Assembly (NCBI GenBank): GCA_020629335.1
Contig: JAHDDN010000251.1
Location: 1 to 7,861 of the forward strand
DNA length: 7,861 nucleotides
Direction of reading: 5' to 3'
Source: Chitinophagales bacterium
GTDB taxonomy: Bacteria; Bacteroidota; Bacteroidia; Chitinophagales; UBA2359
Shown here: piece by piece, positions 1 through 6,137 of the stretch
Layout of the letters: every line of letters starts with the position of its first letter
Numbering within the stretch: the first letter of the stretch is position 1
The notes under the pieces: generated by a model
Told to the model about the DNA's origin: nothing
Databases searched by the model: none
Seen by the model: the letters and a program-made list of their open reading frames with translations, nothing else
Translations under genes and position numbers: made by a program

Positions 1-270
1 TTTCAGGATTATTCAAAAAAGATGTGAGTTTAATATAGCTCATCATATGAAATCTAACCATTGAAATCATATTTGATAAGGCCCATTTGCGTTTCAGTCC
101 TTTTTTGATTACTTGCATGAGCAGCATCGCGATATTAGCCACCCATATCTGTATTTCAATGGCATTTTGATTATCTCCTAAAAAGTACTTAAGAGGAAAA
201 TTCTGCTTTAGGTATTTGAAAAACACTTCTATTTCCCATCTCTTTTTGTAAATCAGAGCTATTTGATCTG
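1..270 (-). mobile_element. Remnant of an IS4-family insertion sequence (3' part of transposase, continues left of the window)
   Basis: This is the transposase-derived part of the chimeric frame. It contains the C-terminal catalytic block with the third acidic residue of the DDE triad (E159 of the chimeric frame) inside the IS4 signature, followed by the typical KYFLGDNQNAIEIQIW stretch and a hydrophobic ANIAMLLM segment. The 5' half of the element with its terminal inverted repeat is not between this block and the Crp part, so the element is truncated on the right. Whether the other terminal repeat survives cannot be seen, because it lies to the left of base 1. The right boundary is approximate. 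Confidence 0.65.
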
Positions 271-703
271 CAATCATAGATACCGTATGATTTTTTAATT
301 GGAAGTAATTATTTACTAACCTTGTTCGGCCAACTTCTCTAAAAGATTCAATTTTAAATAACTTCATAAAGTCATCAAAGTAAATCTTCCAAGTTATGCA
401 TTTGGTTGTTGCTTGTATGTATTCTCTACAAGATGTTTTTAGAAAGTAAGAATGCCAGTCAATAATAATATCTTGTTTGATAAAAAACTTAGTAGTTACA
501 TCATTTCCATCTATGTCTATGGCATAAGATCTTGCAAATCCAGATTCGAGAAAATAATAATAGTTTGCAATTTTATCTTCCTTAATAAAGTAATCGTTCT
601 TTTTAAATTCCTCTCTTTTAAATTGAGATAATATTAAGGCTAACTCATCTTGAGTAAAGTTTTGCGGTTTAAATATTTCTTTTAAAAAATGGACTTGATC
701 CAT
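1..703 (-). pseudogene. Crp/Fnr-family regulator N-terminus fused in frame to an IS4-family transposase C-terminus (runs off the window)
   Basis: An uninterrupted minus-strand frame starts at the ATG at 703-701 (MDQVHFLKEIF...) and stays open to base 1, giving 234 visible codons. Residues 1 to about 140 resemble the cyclic-nucleotide-binding-like beta-roll of Bacteroidota Crp/Fnr regulators, including YYFLESGFAR at 49-58 and ESFREVGR at 119-126. The expected winged helix-turn-helix is missing. From about residue 145 the protein is instead the end of an IS4-type DDE transposase: IALIYKKRWEIEVFFKYLKQ (148-167) carries Y152, R155, E159 and K166 in exact Y-(2)-R-(3)-E-(6)-K spacing. The catalytic Asp residues of the transposase are absent because its 5' part is gone. 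The simplest reading is an IS insertion followed by a deletion joining the two fragments in frame, leaving neither protein functional. A genuine fusion protein is possible but unlikely. The junction is placed only roughly, near 262-285. Confidence 0.75.
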
Positions 704-894
704 TGTATAAGTTTTATTGATGTGGTTTTAAAACTAGTGTTAATATGACTTAGCAGTACGTTTTAAATCACTTCATTATTAAAAAGTTATAAGTAAATCT
801 AAAGTAATGATAAAACGGGAAACAATTATAACTACAGATAGATGCTTCATAATGAGTTATTCAAATACTAAGCTATTGTCAAAGTGTATTATGA
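704..894. other. AT-rich intergenic stretch with a 10-bp palindrome
   Basis: No gene is seen here. It lies downstream of the AraC-type gene and upstream of the chimeric Crp/transposase frame, both on the minus strand. It holds a perfect palindrome GTTTTAAAAC at 725-734, about 22 bases before the ATG at 703. On the minus strand, TAGTTTTA overlapping this palindrome resembles the Bacteroidota -7 element TAnnTTTG except for its last base, but no good upstream TTG is found. It may be the old promoter of the Crp-type gene. No clear terminator for the AraC gene is visible. Confidence 0.35.
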
Positions 895-1791
895 CTATAC
901 ATATATTTCTTCTTGTCGTTGAATAGATTTTTTGTAATCTGATGGCTTTATTTTTTCTATCTTTTTAAAACTGTTACAAAAATATTCATAGGAGTTGAAG
1001 CCACATCTGAATGAGATTTCTTGAAGGTTTAGATTTCCTTTTTGGATTAATATTTTTGCAAAATTTATTCTTTCTTTTAATACCCACAATATGGGAGATA
1101 GACCTGTAATGGATTTAAACTTATTAAATAAAGTGGTTTGTCCCATTCCTGCGATACTTGCTAATTGCTCAGTAGTTATCTTTTTATCTAGGTTGTTAGA
1201 AATGTAAGTAATGACTTTTCTGATACTTTTATTTTGGATGCTTTTCTCAAAATTCTTTTTCAAAAGGTAAGCCCCTTCAGTTTGAAATATTCTTAAAAGT
1301 ATTTCTTTCATTATAAGATCTTCCACTAAAATTTTAGATTGACTTTTGTCTTTAAATTGGATTTTATATAATTTTTCAAAAGCACTTATTAGTAATTTGT
1401 CATTTGAAAAATAATAATCTTCCGAAGACTTTATTTCTCCTTTGAAAAGAACAGCATTTCCGATTTCCGTTGATCTTAGTTCATTATAATATGCTTCGAC
1501 AAAACTTGGCTCCATAGTTAGTACTAAGCACTTTGTCGGATTATCAAAAGAAGCATTTGGAATAGAGACACTGTTTATCTTGTTTATTTCAGGGATGAAG
1601 ACTGTGCCTGGAAAAAATTCAAACTTCAAATTCTCGCTTTCAATAGTTTTGTGTCCATCTAACATTATGGTAACTACATGTTGGTCAAAATAAAATTGAA
1701 TGTCTTTACATGCACAATTGGTTTCATATAAAGTCAATTTCCCGTTTTTTAAGATGTGTTCCGTGCCTCTTTCAATAAATTTTTCTGCCAT
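895..1791 (-). CDS. AraC-family transcriptional regulator
   Basis: This is a 298-aa DNA-binding regulator. Residues 190-289 form the AraC double helix-turn-helix. The first HTH is around TTEQLASIAGMGQTTLFNKF (206-225). The second is around LQEISFRCGFNSYEYFCNSF (257-276), followed by the conserved K..PSDY motif (283-287). The N-terminal part (about 20-180) looks like the AraC_N sensor type: a beta-rich segment with VTIMLDGHKTI at about 40-50, then a helical segment with LIMKEILLRI in the position of the family's conserved LLRELLYRLL-like helix. This sensor binds the effector in characterised relatives; the ligand here is unknown. The gene diverges from the aldehyde dehydrogenase operon, sharing a 159-bp intergenic region, so control of that operon is the natural inference. 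The ATG at 1791 gives a normal family length. Confidence 0.88.
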   Translation of the reverse strand: MAEKFIERGTEHILKNGKLTLYETNCACKDIQFYFDQHVVTIMLDGHKTIESENLKFEFFPGTVFIPEINKINSVSIPNASFDNPTKCLVLTMEPSFVEAYYNELRSTEIGNAVLFKGEIKSSEDYYFSNDKLLISAFEKLYKIQFKDKSQSKILVEDLIMKEILLRIFQTEGAYLLKKNFEKSIQNKSIRKVITYISNNLDKKITTEQLASIAGMGQTTLFNKFKSITGLSPILWVLKERINFAKILIQKGNLNLQEISFRCGFNSYEYFCNSFKKIEKIKPSDYKKSIQRQEEIYV

Positions 1792-1950
1792 AATATGTAT
1801 TATAATTCATTTTAACTTAAATAAAATACATGTTTATCAAAATATTCAATATTTGAACTATAGTGCAATATAATTGTAAAATACTGAAAGAATGATACGA
1901 TATTCTGAAATAAATTGCAAACGTAATTTAAAATTGTAAAAATATCACTT
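1792..1950. promoter_or_regulatory. Divergent control region between the araC-type gene and the aldehyde dehydrogenase operon
   Basis: This 159-bp, very AT-rich region must hold promoters for both directions. It contains three near-identical direct repeats on the plus strand: AATTGTAAAA at 1872-1881, AATTGCAAAC at 1913-1922 and AATTGTAAAA at 1932-1941. Their starts are 41 and 19 bases apart, close to four and two helical turns. AraC-family proteins commonly bind directly repeated sites, so these are candidate operators. A short palindrome with 7-bp arms, AAATATT-C-AATATTT, lies at 1840-1854. Because the region is so AT-rich, either pattern could be chance. No convincing TTG-N19-TAnnTTTG promoter was found. 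Confidence 0.4.
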
Positions 1951-3381
1951 ATGAAAAATTATTCTTTTACTATCAATGGCGAATCAATAACAACTCCTAA
2001 AGTGTTTGATGTGAAGAATCCTGCAACTGGAGAATTGCTGGGATATGCGCCAGTTTCCGATAAAGCTCATGTTGATTCAGCGGTAGCTACTGCTCGAGCT
2101 GCACAACCATCTTGGGCAGCAAAATCTGATGAGGAGAGAAAAGCTATATTGATGGAAGTGGCACAAGTCCTTACTGACAATTCAGAATATCTGGCAAAAT
2201 GGATTACCCAAGAACAAGGAAAACCAATGGCAGGTCCAGGATCTATGTTTGAAATGCAAGCCTGTATTGGTTGGACTCAAGTTCCTGCGTCCTTGGATTT
2301 GCCAGTAGAGGTAGTATTTGAAGATGAAACACGTAGAGATGAATTGCATAGGAGACCACTTGGGGTTGTAGGAGCAATTACGCCTTGGAATTGGCCTTTG
2401 ATGATTGCTATATGGCAGATCATTCCTTCTTTGCGCGCTGGGAATACTGTAGTATTGAAAGCATCAGAGTACACAACGATAGGTACACTAGAAATGATAA
2501 GAATCATGAATACTGTTTTACCAGCAGGGGTTTTAAATTCTGTTTCTGGTGACGGTATGGTGGGTGCGATGCTTGTTGAGCACAAAGATATTGATAAAAT
2601 AATGTTTACAGGATCTGAAAAAACTGCTCGTAAGATTATTAAAGCTTCAGAGGGTAATATGGCAAAATTAACATTAGAGTGCGGTGGTAACGATCCAGCG
2701 ATTATTCTTCCAGGAACAGAATTAGACTCTAAAGCTATGGATTTGTTTTGGGGCGCATTTATAAACATGGGACAGACTTGTGCATGTGCAAAAAGATTAT
2801 ATGTTCATGAAGATGACTATGATAATGTCGTTAAGGTGTTAGATAATATCGCTGGACAAATGCCAATGGGTAATGGAATGGAAGAGGGTATCGTATTGGG
2901 TCCTGTGCAAAACAAAATGCAGTTTGATAAAGTAAACGAATTGGTAGAAGATGCAAAAGCCAATGGTGCTGATGTATTACGAGGCGGTGCTCCTAATGAT
3001 GGTCCAGGGTATTTTTATCCAATTACTTTATTGGGCAATGTGGATAATGGAAGTAGAATTGTGGATGAAGAGCAGTTTGGTCCTGTACTGCCAATTATAA
3101 AGTATAAGACAATAGAAGAAGCAATACAAAAAGCAAATGATAGCAGGGCTGGTTTGGGAGGTTCTGTTTGGGGAGATGATATTGCGCAAGCTGGAAGAGT
3201 AGCAGCTCAGATTGAATCTGGTACAGTATGGATTAATCAACATGGTACAATTCACCCAATGGTGCCATTCGGAGGAATGAAAGATTCTGGTTATGGAGTA
3301 GAGTTTGGTGTTGAAGGATTAAAGGCAGTTACCCAGCCACAAATTATCAGTTATAAAAAAGCTGCTAGTGCAGAAGGATAG
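1951..3381 (+). CDS. NAD(P)-dependent aldehyde dehydrogenase
   Basis: This is a 476-aa cytoplasmic enzyme of the ALDH superfamily that oxidises an aldehyde to its carboxylic acid. The hallmarks are visible: TPWNWP with the oxyanion Asn at 147, VVLKASE at 167-173 with the cofactor-contacting Lys170, FTGSE at 219-223, general base Glu243 in LECGGNDP, catalytic nucleophile Cys277 in GQTC, and the EQFGP motif at 374-378. From memory it is closest to the AldA-like clade (HRRPLGVVGAITPWNWP), whose substrate is poorly defined, so substrate assignment is open. The start at 1951 gives a full-length N-terminus. It is the first gene of an operon with the 111-aa protein and the PaaK-like ligase, which suggests that the acid it makes is then activated to a CoA thioester. 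Two extra cysteines sit beside active-site residues (Cys244 and Cys279). Confidence 0.93.
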   Translation: MKNYSFTINGESITTPKVFDVKNPATGELLGYAPVSDKAHVDSAVATARAAQPSWAAKSDEERKAILMEVAQVLTDNSEYLAKWITQEQGKPMAGPGSMFEMQACIGWTQVPASLDLPVEVVFEDETRRDELHRRPLGVVGAITPWNWPLMIAIWQIIPSLRAGNTVVLKASEYTTIGTLEMIRIMNTVLPAGVLNSVSGDGMVGAMLVEHKDIDKIMFTGSEKTARKIIKASEGNMAKLTLECGGNDPAIILPGTELDSKAMDLFWGAFINMGQTCACAKRLYVHEDDYDNVVKVLDNIAGQMPMGNGMEEGIVLGPVQNKMQFDKVNELVEDAKANGADVLRGGAPNDGPGYFYPITLLGNVDNGSRIVDEEQFGPVLPIIKYKTIEEAIQKANDSRAGLGGSVWGDDIAQAGRVAAQIESGTVWINQHGTIHPMVPFGGMKDSGYGVEFGVEGLKAVTQPQIISYKKAASAEG

Positions 3382-3509
3382 ATTTTGACACTCTGTTTAT
3401 TGCATAGATTAATATTGATTTAGCAATAGCAGGCCTAGCGCAAAAAATGTAGTCAGTGAATATAGCTGGCGGATTAAAAATATTAACCCACAAATACAAA
3501 AATAATATT

Positions 3510-3845
3510 ATGATTTACGGAATAGAAATTTGGAATGCTAAGCAAGCATGGCTTGATTTATCACCTAATAAAAGAGGTGAATTTATGGCTCAAGTAGGAG
3601 GAGCGATGGAAGGAATGATTGCTGATGGAATCAAAATACTCACTTGGTCTTTTAATGATCCTGCTACTGATGAAAAAGCAGCATATGACTATTTTGCACT
3701 TTGGTCTTTTCCCACTCAAGAGTTGGCTGATGGATTTTTTAGTACAGTAAAAGGTGCTGGTTGGTACAATTATTTTGAGCAAGTAAACTTAATGGGAAAA
3801 GAAGGAACGGCGGATGAAGTAATTGGTGCTTTGATACAATTATAA
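3510..3845 (+). CDS. Uncharacterised 111-aa protein between aldehyde dehydrogenase and CoA ligase (possibly DUF6616-like)
   Basis: The start is taken at the ATG at 3510 (MIYGIEIWNAKQAWLDLS). An upstream GTG at 3456 would add 18 residues (MNIAGGLKILTHKY...) that look like translated leader, so it was rejected. The protein is soluble, with no signal peptide or membrane segment. A beta-like start is followed by an amphipathic helix (KRGEFMAQVGGAMEGMIADG, 21-40), a second beta/helix unit containing YFALWSFPTQELADGFF (60-76), and a GAGWYNYFEQVN motif (82-93). Two such beta-alpha units would fit a ferredoxin-like or dimeric alpha/beta-barrel fold. I recall a similar uncharacterised family as DUF6616 but could not check this. 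It lies 128 bases after the ALDH gene and only 5 bases before the ligase gene, so it is probably co-translated with the ligase and works on the same pathway. No catalytic role can be assigned. Confidence 0.78.
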   Translation: MIYGIEIWNAKQAWLDLSPNKRGEFMAQVGGAMEGMIADGIKILTWSFNDPATDEKAAYDYFALWSFPTQELADGFFSTVKGAGWYNYFEQVNLMGKEGTADEVIGALIQL

Positions 3846-3850
3846 AACTG

Positions 3851-5128
3851 ATGTACAATACTAAAATAGAAACGCTACCTCTGGAAAGTTTGCGGCAAGT
3901 ACAAAACGCCCGTCTTTCTTCATTGGTAAAAAGAGTATATAATGATGTACCTTTTTATAAGAATCAATTTGATAAGATTGGATTGAACCCTTCGGATATT
4001 AATACGGTAGAAGATTTGCATAAAATACCTTTTACTAAGAAATCAGATTTGAGAGACAATTATCCATTTAGAATGTTTGCTAAGCCGATGGATCAAATTA
4101 GTCGTATTCATGCTTCTAGCGGAACAACTGGTAAGCCGACTGTAGTAGGGTATAATAAAAGTGATCTGGATGTATTTGATGAAGTGATTGCGCGATCACT
4201 GATGTGTGCAGGAGCAAAACCAGGTATGAAACTGCATAACGCATATGGTTATGGGTTATTTACTGGTGGGTTGGGTATGCACGGTGGTGCGACTAGATTA
4301 GGAATGGCTGTCATTCCAGTTTCTGGTGGTATGACTGACCGTCAGTTGACGATCTTGCAGGACTTTAGACCTGAGGTGATATGTTGCACACCTTCTTATG
4401 CGCAGACACTTTCTGAAGAGTTTTTAAAGCGCGGAATTGATACCAATGATTTGGCTTTGAAATATGCAGTTCTCGGTGCAGAGCCTTGGACAGAAGCCAT
4501 TCGTAATCAAGTAGAAAAAGGATTAAATGTAACGGCGACAAATATTTACGGATTAAGCGAAGTAATTGGACCTGGTGTTTCGCAAGAGGACTTTGAAGAG
4601 AAAGGAACTGGAAGTTATATCTGGGAAGATCATTTTTATCCAGAAGTCGTAGATAGAGATACTGGAAAACCATTGCCATATGGCGAAGAAGGTGTATTGG
4701 TTTTTACTACTTTGACAAAAGAAGTATTTCCAATATTGCGTTATTGGACCAATGATATTTGTTCTATTTATTATGACAATAATGCCAAAAGAACTCACAT
4801 CAAAATGTCTGCTATAAAGGGACGCTCTGATGATATGCTTATTATCAGAGGAGTAAATTTGTTTCATACACAAGTAGAAGAAGTGATTTCTGAGATTGAT
4901 GGACTGAGTCCTAATTATCGATTGGTTGTTGAGCGCAAAGGCCTCATGGATACTGTCACGGTCGAAGTAGAAGCAAATGATACATCTGATGATAACTTAA
5001 GGGATTTACTCGGGAATAAAATAAAAAACAACATTGGACTTTCGATGAATATTAATTTGAAAGGAATTAATACAATCCCAAGGAGTCAAGGTGGAAAATT
5101 AAGTCGAATAATAGATCAAAGAAAATAG
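3851..5128 (+). CDS. paaK: Phenylacetate-CoA ligase-like (PaaK family) adenylate-forming enzyme
   Basis: This is a 425-aa cytoplasmic enzyme, close to the usual 430-440 aa of PaaK. It activates an aryl-carboxylate with ATP to an acyl-adenylate and then to the CoA thioester. Visible motifs are the phosphate loop SSGTTGKP (89-96), GAEPWT (209-214), YGLSEVIGPGV (233-243), the ribose-binding Asp302 in the RY.T.D block, the hinge GRSDDMLIIRGVN (324-336), and Lys416 in PRSQGGKLSR as the likely C-terminal catalytic Lys. Several positions differ from the PaaK consensus as I remember it: RYWTND instead of RYRTRD, NLFHTQ instead of NVFPTQ, and one extra Gly before the catalytic Lys. The substrate may therefore not be phenylacetate, and the gene symbol is by family only. 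The ring epoxidase genes paaABCDE are absent. The gene starts 5 bases after the 111-aa protein and ends the operon, facing a convergent gene. Confidence 0.85.
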   Translation: MYNTKIETLPLESLRQVQNARLSSLVKRVYNDVPFYKNQFDKIGLNPSDINTVEDLHKIPFTKKSDLRDNYPFRMFAKPMDQISRIHASSGTTGKPTVVGYNKSDLDVFDEVIARSLMCAGAKPGMKLHNAYGYGLFTGGLGMHGGATRLGMAVIPVSGGMTDRQLTILQDFRPEVICCTPSYAQTLSEEFLKRGIDTNDLALKYAVLGAEPWTEAIRNQVEKGLNVTATNIYGLSEVIGPGVSQEDFEEKGTGSYIWEDHFYPEVVDRDTGKPLPYGEEGVLVFTTLTKEVFPILRYWTNDICSIYYDNNAKRTHIKMSAIKGRSDDMLIIRGVNLFHTQVEEVISEIDGLSPNYRLVVERKGLMDTVTVEVEANDTSDDNLRDLLGNKIKNNIGLSMNINLKGINTIPRSQGGKLSRIIDQRK

Positions 5129-5260
5129 GTTTTGTGACTTTTGAAAGCTGTCAGTTTAATTGCAAGTAAGCTATGTGATTTGATTTTTGAAACTTGGGTG
5201 CTTTCTTGGAAATGTTGGACAGTAGTAAAGAAATGCTCTTTAGAGCTAAAAGAAAGTGGT
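5129..5260. other. Convergent intergenic stretch, no clear terminator
   Basis: These 132 bases separate the converging ends of the ligase gene (plus) and the membrane protein gene (minus). The only local inverted repeat is GCTCTTTAGAGC at 5235-5246, whose four-to-five-base arms are too short for a confident intrinsic terminator and which has no U-tract on either side. I see no gene here. Confidence 0.4.
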
Positions 5261-5836
5261 TTATCGTTTTAGTTTATACCAAACCGTTTTGCCAAAATCA
5301 AGCATGAGTATAATGTGCAAAAGTGCCATAAAGATTGCTCCCGGAATAATTATCTCTCCAGCGTATTTAAGTACGTCAATGTCGTACATGCTTAATTTTT
5401 TTGTAGAGTACATTAATTTAAAATCTACAACTTTAAGCTTTGAGATAATTATAAGTGTAAAAGAGGAAAAGTGTAAACTGTTTGCGAACAAATGTATGAT
5501 GTATTCTGACGTGGGAAGACCATTCATAAATTGACGACTCTCTTTCTCGTAGTAAGCATCTAAGCTTAAAACGATAAGATCAATTAAGAAAAATGTAACT
5601 CCTATGTAGAAGCCAAATTCTGATTTATCAATAAATAGAAAGTAAATAATAATAGGGAATAATATCGCTCTGGCTGTATGAATTTTATGCTCAGATTTAC
5701 TTTCTGTTCTATTAAATAATTCGAATTTCCAAAGATGAAGATATATGCCATCATAAATGGCAAGAAGCATAAATAATACTAAGAATGAAATTGAGGCAAT
5801 AATAAGTATACTCATTAATGTGTATGTTTTATTCAA
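5261..5836 (-). CDS. Conserved-looking hypothetical multi-pass membrane protein
   Basis: This is a 191-aa integral membrane protein of unknown function. About five hydrophobic segments are visible, near residues 8-27, 56-69, 74-93, 112-131 and 161-180, ending in a basic tail (YKLKR). The loops and helix ends are unusually rich in His and acidic residues: AIYDG..LH (26-34), SEHKIHTAR (48-56), Asp86 and Asp93 inside a helix, YYEKESR (95-101), and EY..H......H (Glu111, His115, His122). Such patterns occur in membrane metalloenzymes and in haem- or metal-binding proteins, but no known family motif is recognised and no function is claimed. The gene is a minus-strand neighbour of the arsM cluster, separated from it by 81 bases containing a hairpin, so it is probably a separate transcription unit or only weakly co-transcribed. 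The ATG at 5836 gives a first membrane helix right after a short N-terminus. Confidence 0.75.
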   Translation of the reverse strand: MNKTYTLMSILIIASISFLVLFMLLAIYDGIYLHLWKFELFNRTESKSEHKIHTARAILFPIIIYFLFIDKSEFGFYIGVTFFLIDLIVLSLDAYYEKESRQFMNGLPTSEYIIHLFANSLHFSSFTLIIISKLKVVDFKLMYSTKKLSMYDIDVLKYAGEIIIPGAIFMALLHIILMLDFGKTVWYKLKR

Positions 5837-5844
5837 TTGTAGAT

Positions 5845-5876
5845 TGAAGGATTCTAATTTTAGTTAGACTCCTTCA
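5845..5876 (-). terminator. Stem-loop after the arsM operon, close to the next start codon
   Basis: Arms TGAAGGA (5845-5851) and TCCTTCA (5870-5876) pair over 7 bp. After a T/C mismatch, TCTAA (5853-5857) pairs with TTAGA (5864-5868), leaving a 6-base loop. The run TTATTTTTATAATT follows on the plus strand, so a U-tract would exist only for plus-strand transcripts, of which none obviously ends here. For minus-strand transcripts it follows the MerT-like gene and could still terminate or stabilise that mRNA. It also ends only 8 bases before the ATG of the membrane protein gene, so it could act on translation of that gene. Confidence 0.45.
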
Positions 5877-5917
5877 TTATTTTTATAATTAGGTAAAATT
5901 TTATTCTAAGACCTTGA

Positions 5918-6133
5918 TTAGATTTTTTCTTTGATAGATCGATATGCAGCAAAGCCTATCATTAGAATGCCGATTAGTAACAAAGGGATTTGAACTTTTT
6001 TCGTATAAGTCACAAGTATTCCAAGTATACTAGCTCCTCCAAACCAGATTAAAACGGAACTAACCCAACAACAGCTAGTACTTAATATTATCGCAACTAC
6101 ACCTCCTATGAAAGTCTTTTTTTGATCTTTCAT
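5918..6133 (-). CDS. Small MerT-like two-helix membrane protein with vicinal cysteines
   Basis: The start is taken at the ATG at 6133 (MKDQKKTFIGG), giving 71 aa. It lies 4 bases after the arsM stop codon, in TGATAAAATG. A TTG at 6151 would create a 14-base overlap with arsM and is not needed. Two hydrophobic helices are seen, about 8-44 (perhaps with a turn) and 47-64, ending in a positively charged tail. The first helix has GGVVAIILSTSCCWVSSVL, matching the first helix of the mercuric transporter MerT, where the Cys pair (here Cys21-Cys22) binds the metal; the MerT Gly-Pro after the pair is replaced here. Size and two-helix topology recall MerF. No MerP, MerA or MerR is nearby. Its position directly behind arsM suggests movement of arsenite or methylated arsenicals across the inner membrane, which is an inference only. 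Confidence 0.75.
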   Translation of the reverse strand: MKDQKKTFIGGVVAIILSTSCCWVSSVLIWFGGASILGILVTYTKKVQIPLLLIGILMIGFAAYRSIKEKI

Positions 6134-6137
6134 TTTA

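Noticed and set aside
2277..2768. 163-codon open frame on the minus strand inside the aldehyde dehydrogenase gene
   Set aside because: It is antisense to a clear enzyme with all active-site motifs, and its translation shows no family features.
3028..3255. 75-codon minus-strand frame inside the aldehyde dehydrogenase gene
   Set aside because: Shadow frame of a well-supported gene; no recognisable domain.
3398..3428. TATTGC...GCAATA inverted repeat after the aldehyde dehydrogenase gene as an attenuator
   Set aside because: Six-base AT-rich arms with a 19-base loop are too weak to distinguish from chance.
3456..3509. GTG start 18 codons upstream of the 111-aa protein
   Set aside because: The extra residues look like translated leader DNA and the ATG at 3510 starts directly at the ordered sequence.
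3561..3782. 73-codon minus-strand frame inside the 111-aa protein gene
   Set aside because: The plus-strand reading has an operon position and a globular, motif-bearing sequence; this one has neither.
4365..4873. Two overlapping minus-strand frames (104 and 106 codons) inside the ligase gene
   Set aside because: Antisense shadows of the PaaK-like enzyme with low-complexity-like composition.
5235..5246. GCTCTTTAGAGC inverted repeat as a bidirectional terminator between convergent genes
   Set aside because: The arms are only four to five bases with almost no loop, and no U-tract follows on either strand.
5256..5534. 92-codon plus-strand frame antisense to the membrane protein
   Set aside because: The minus-strand reading has ordered membrane helices and a plausible start; the plus reading has no recognisable feature.
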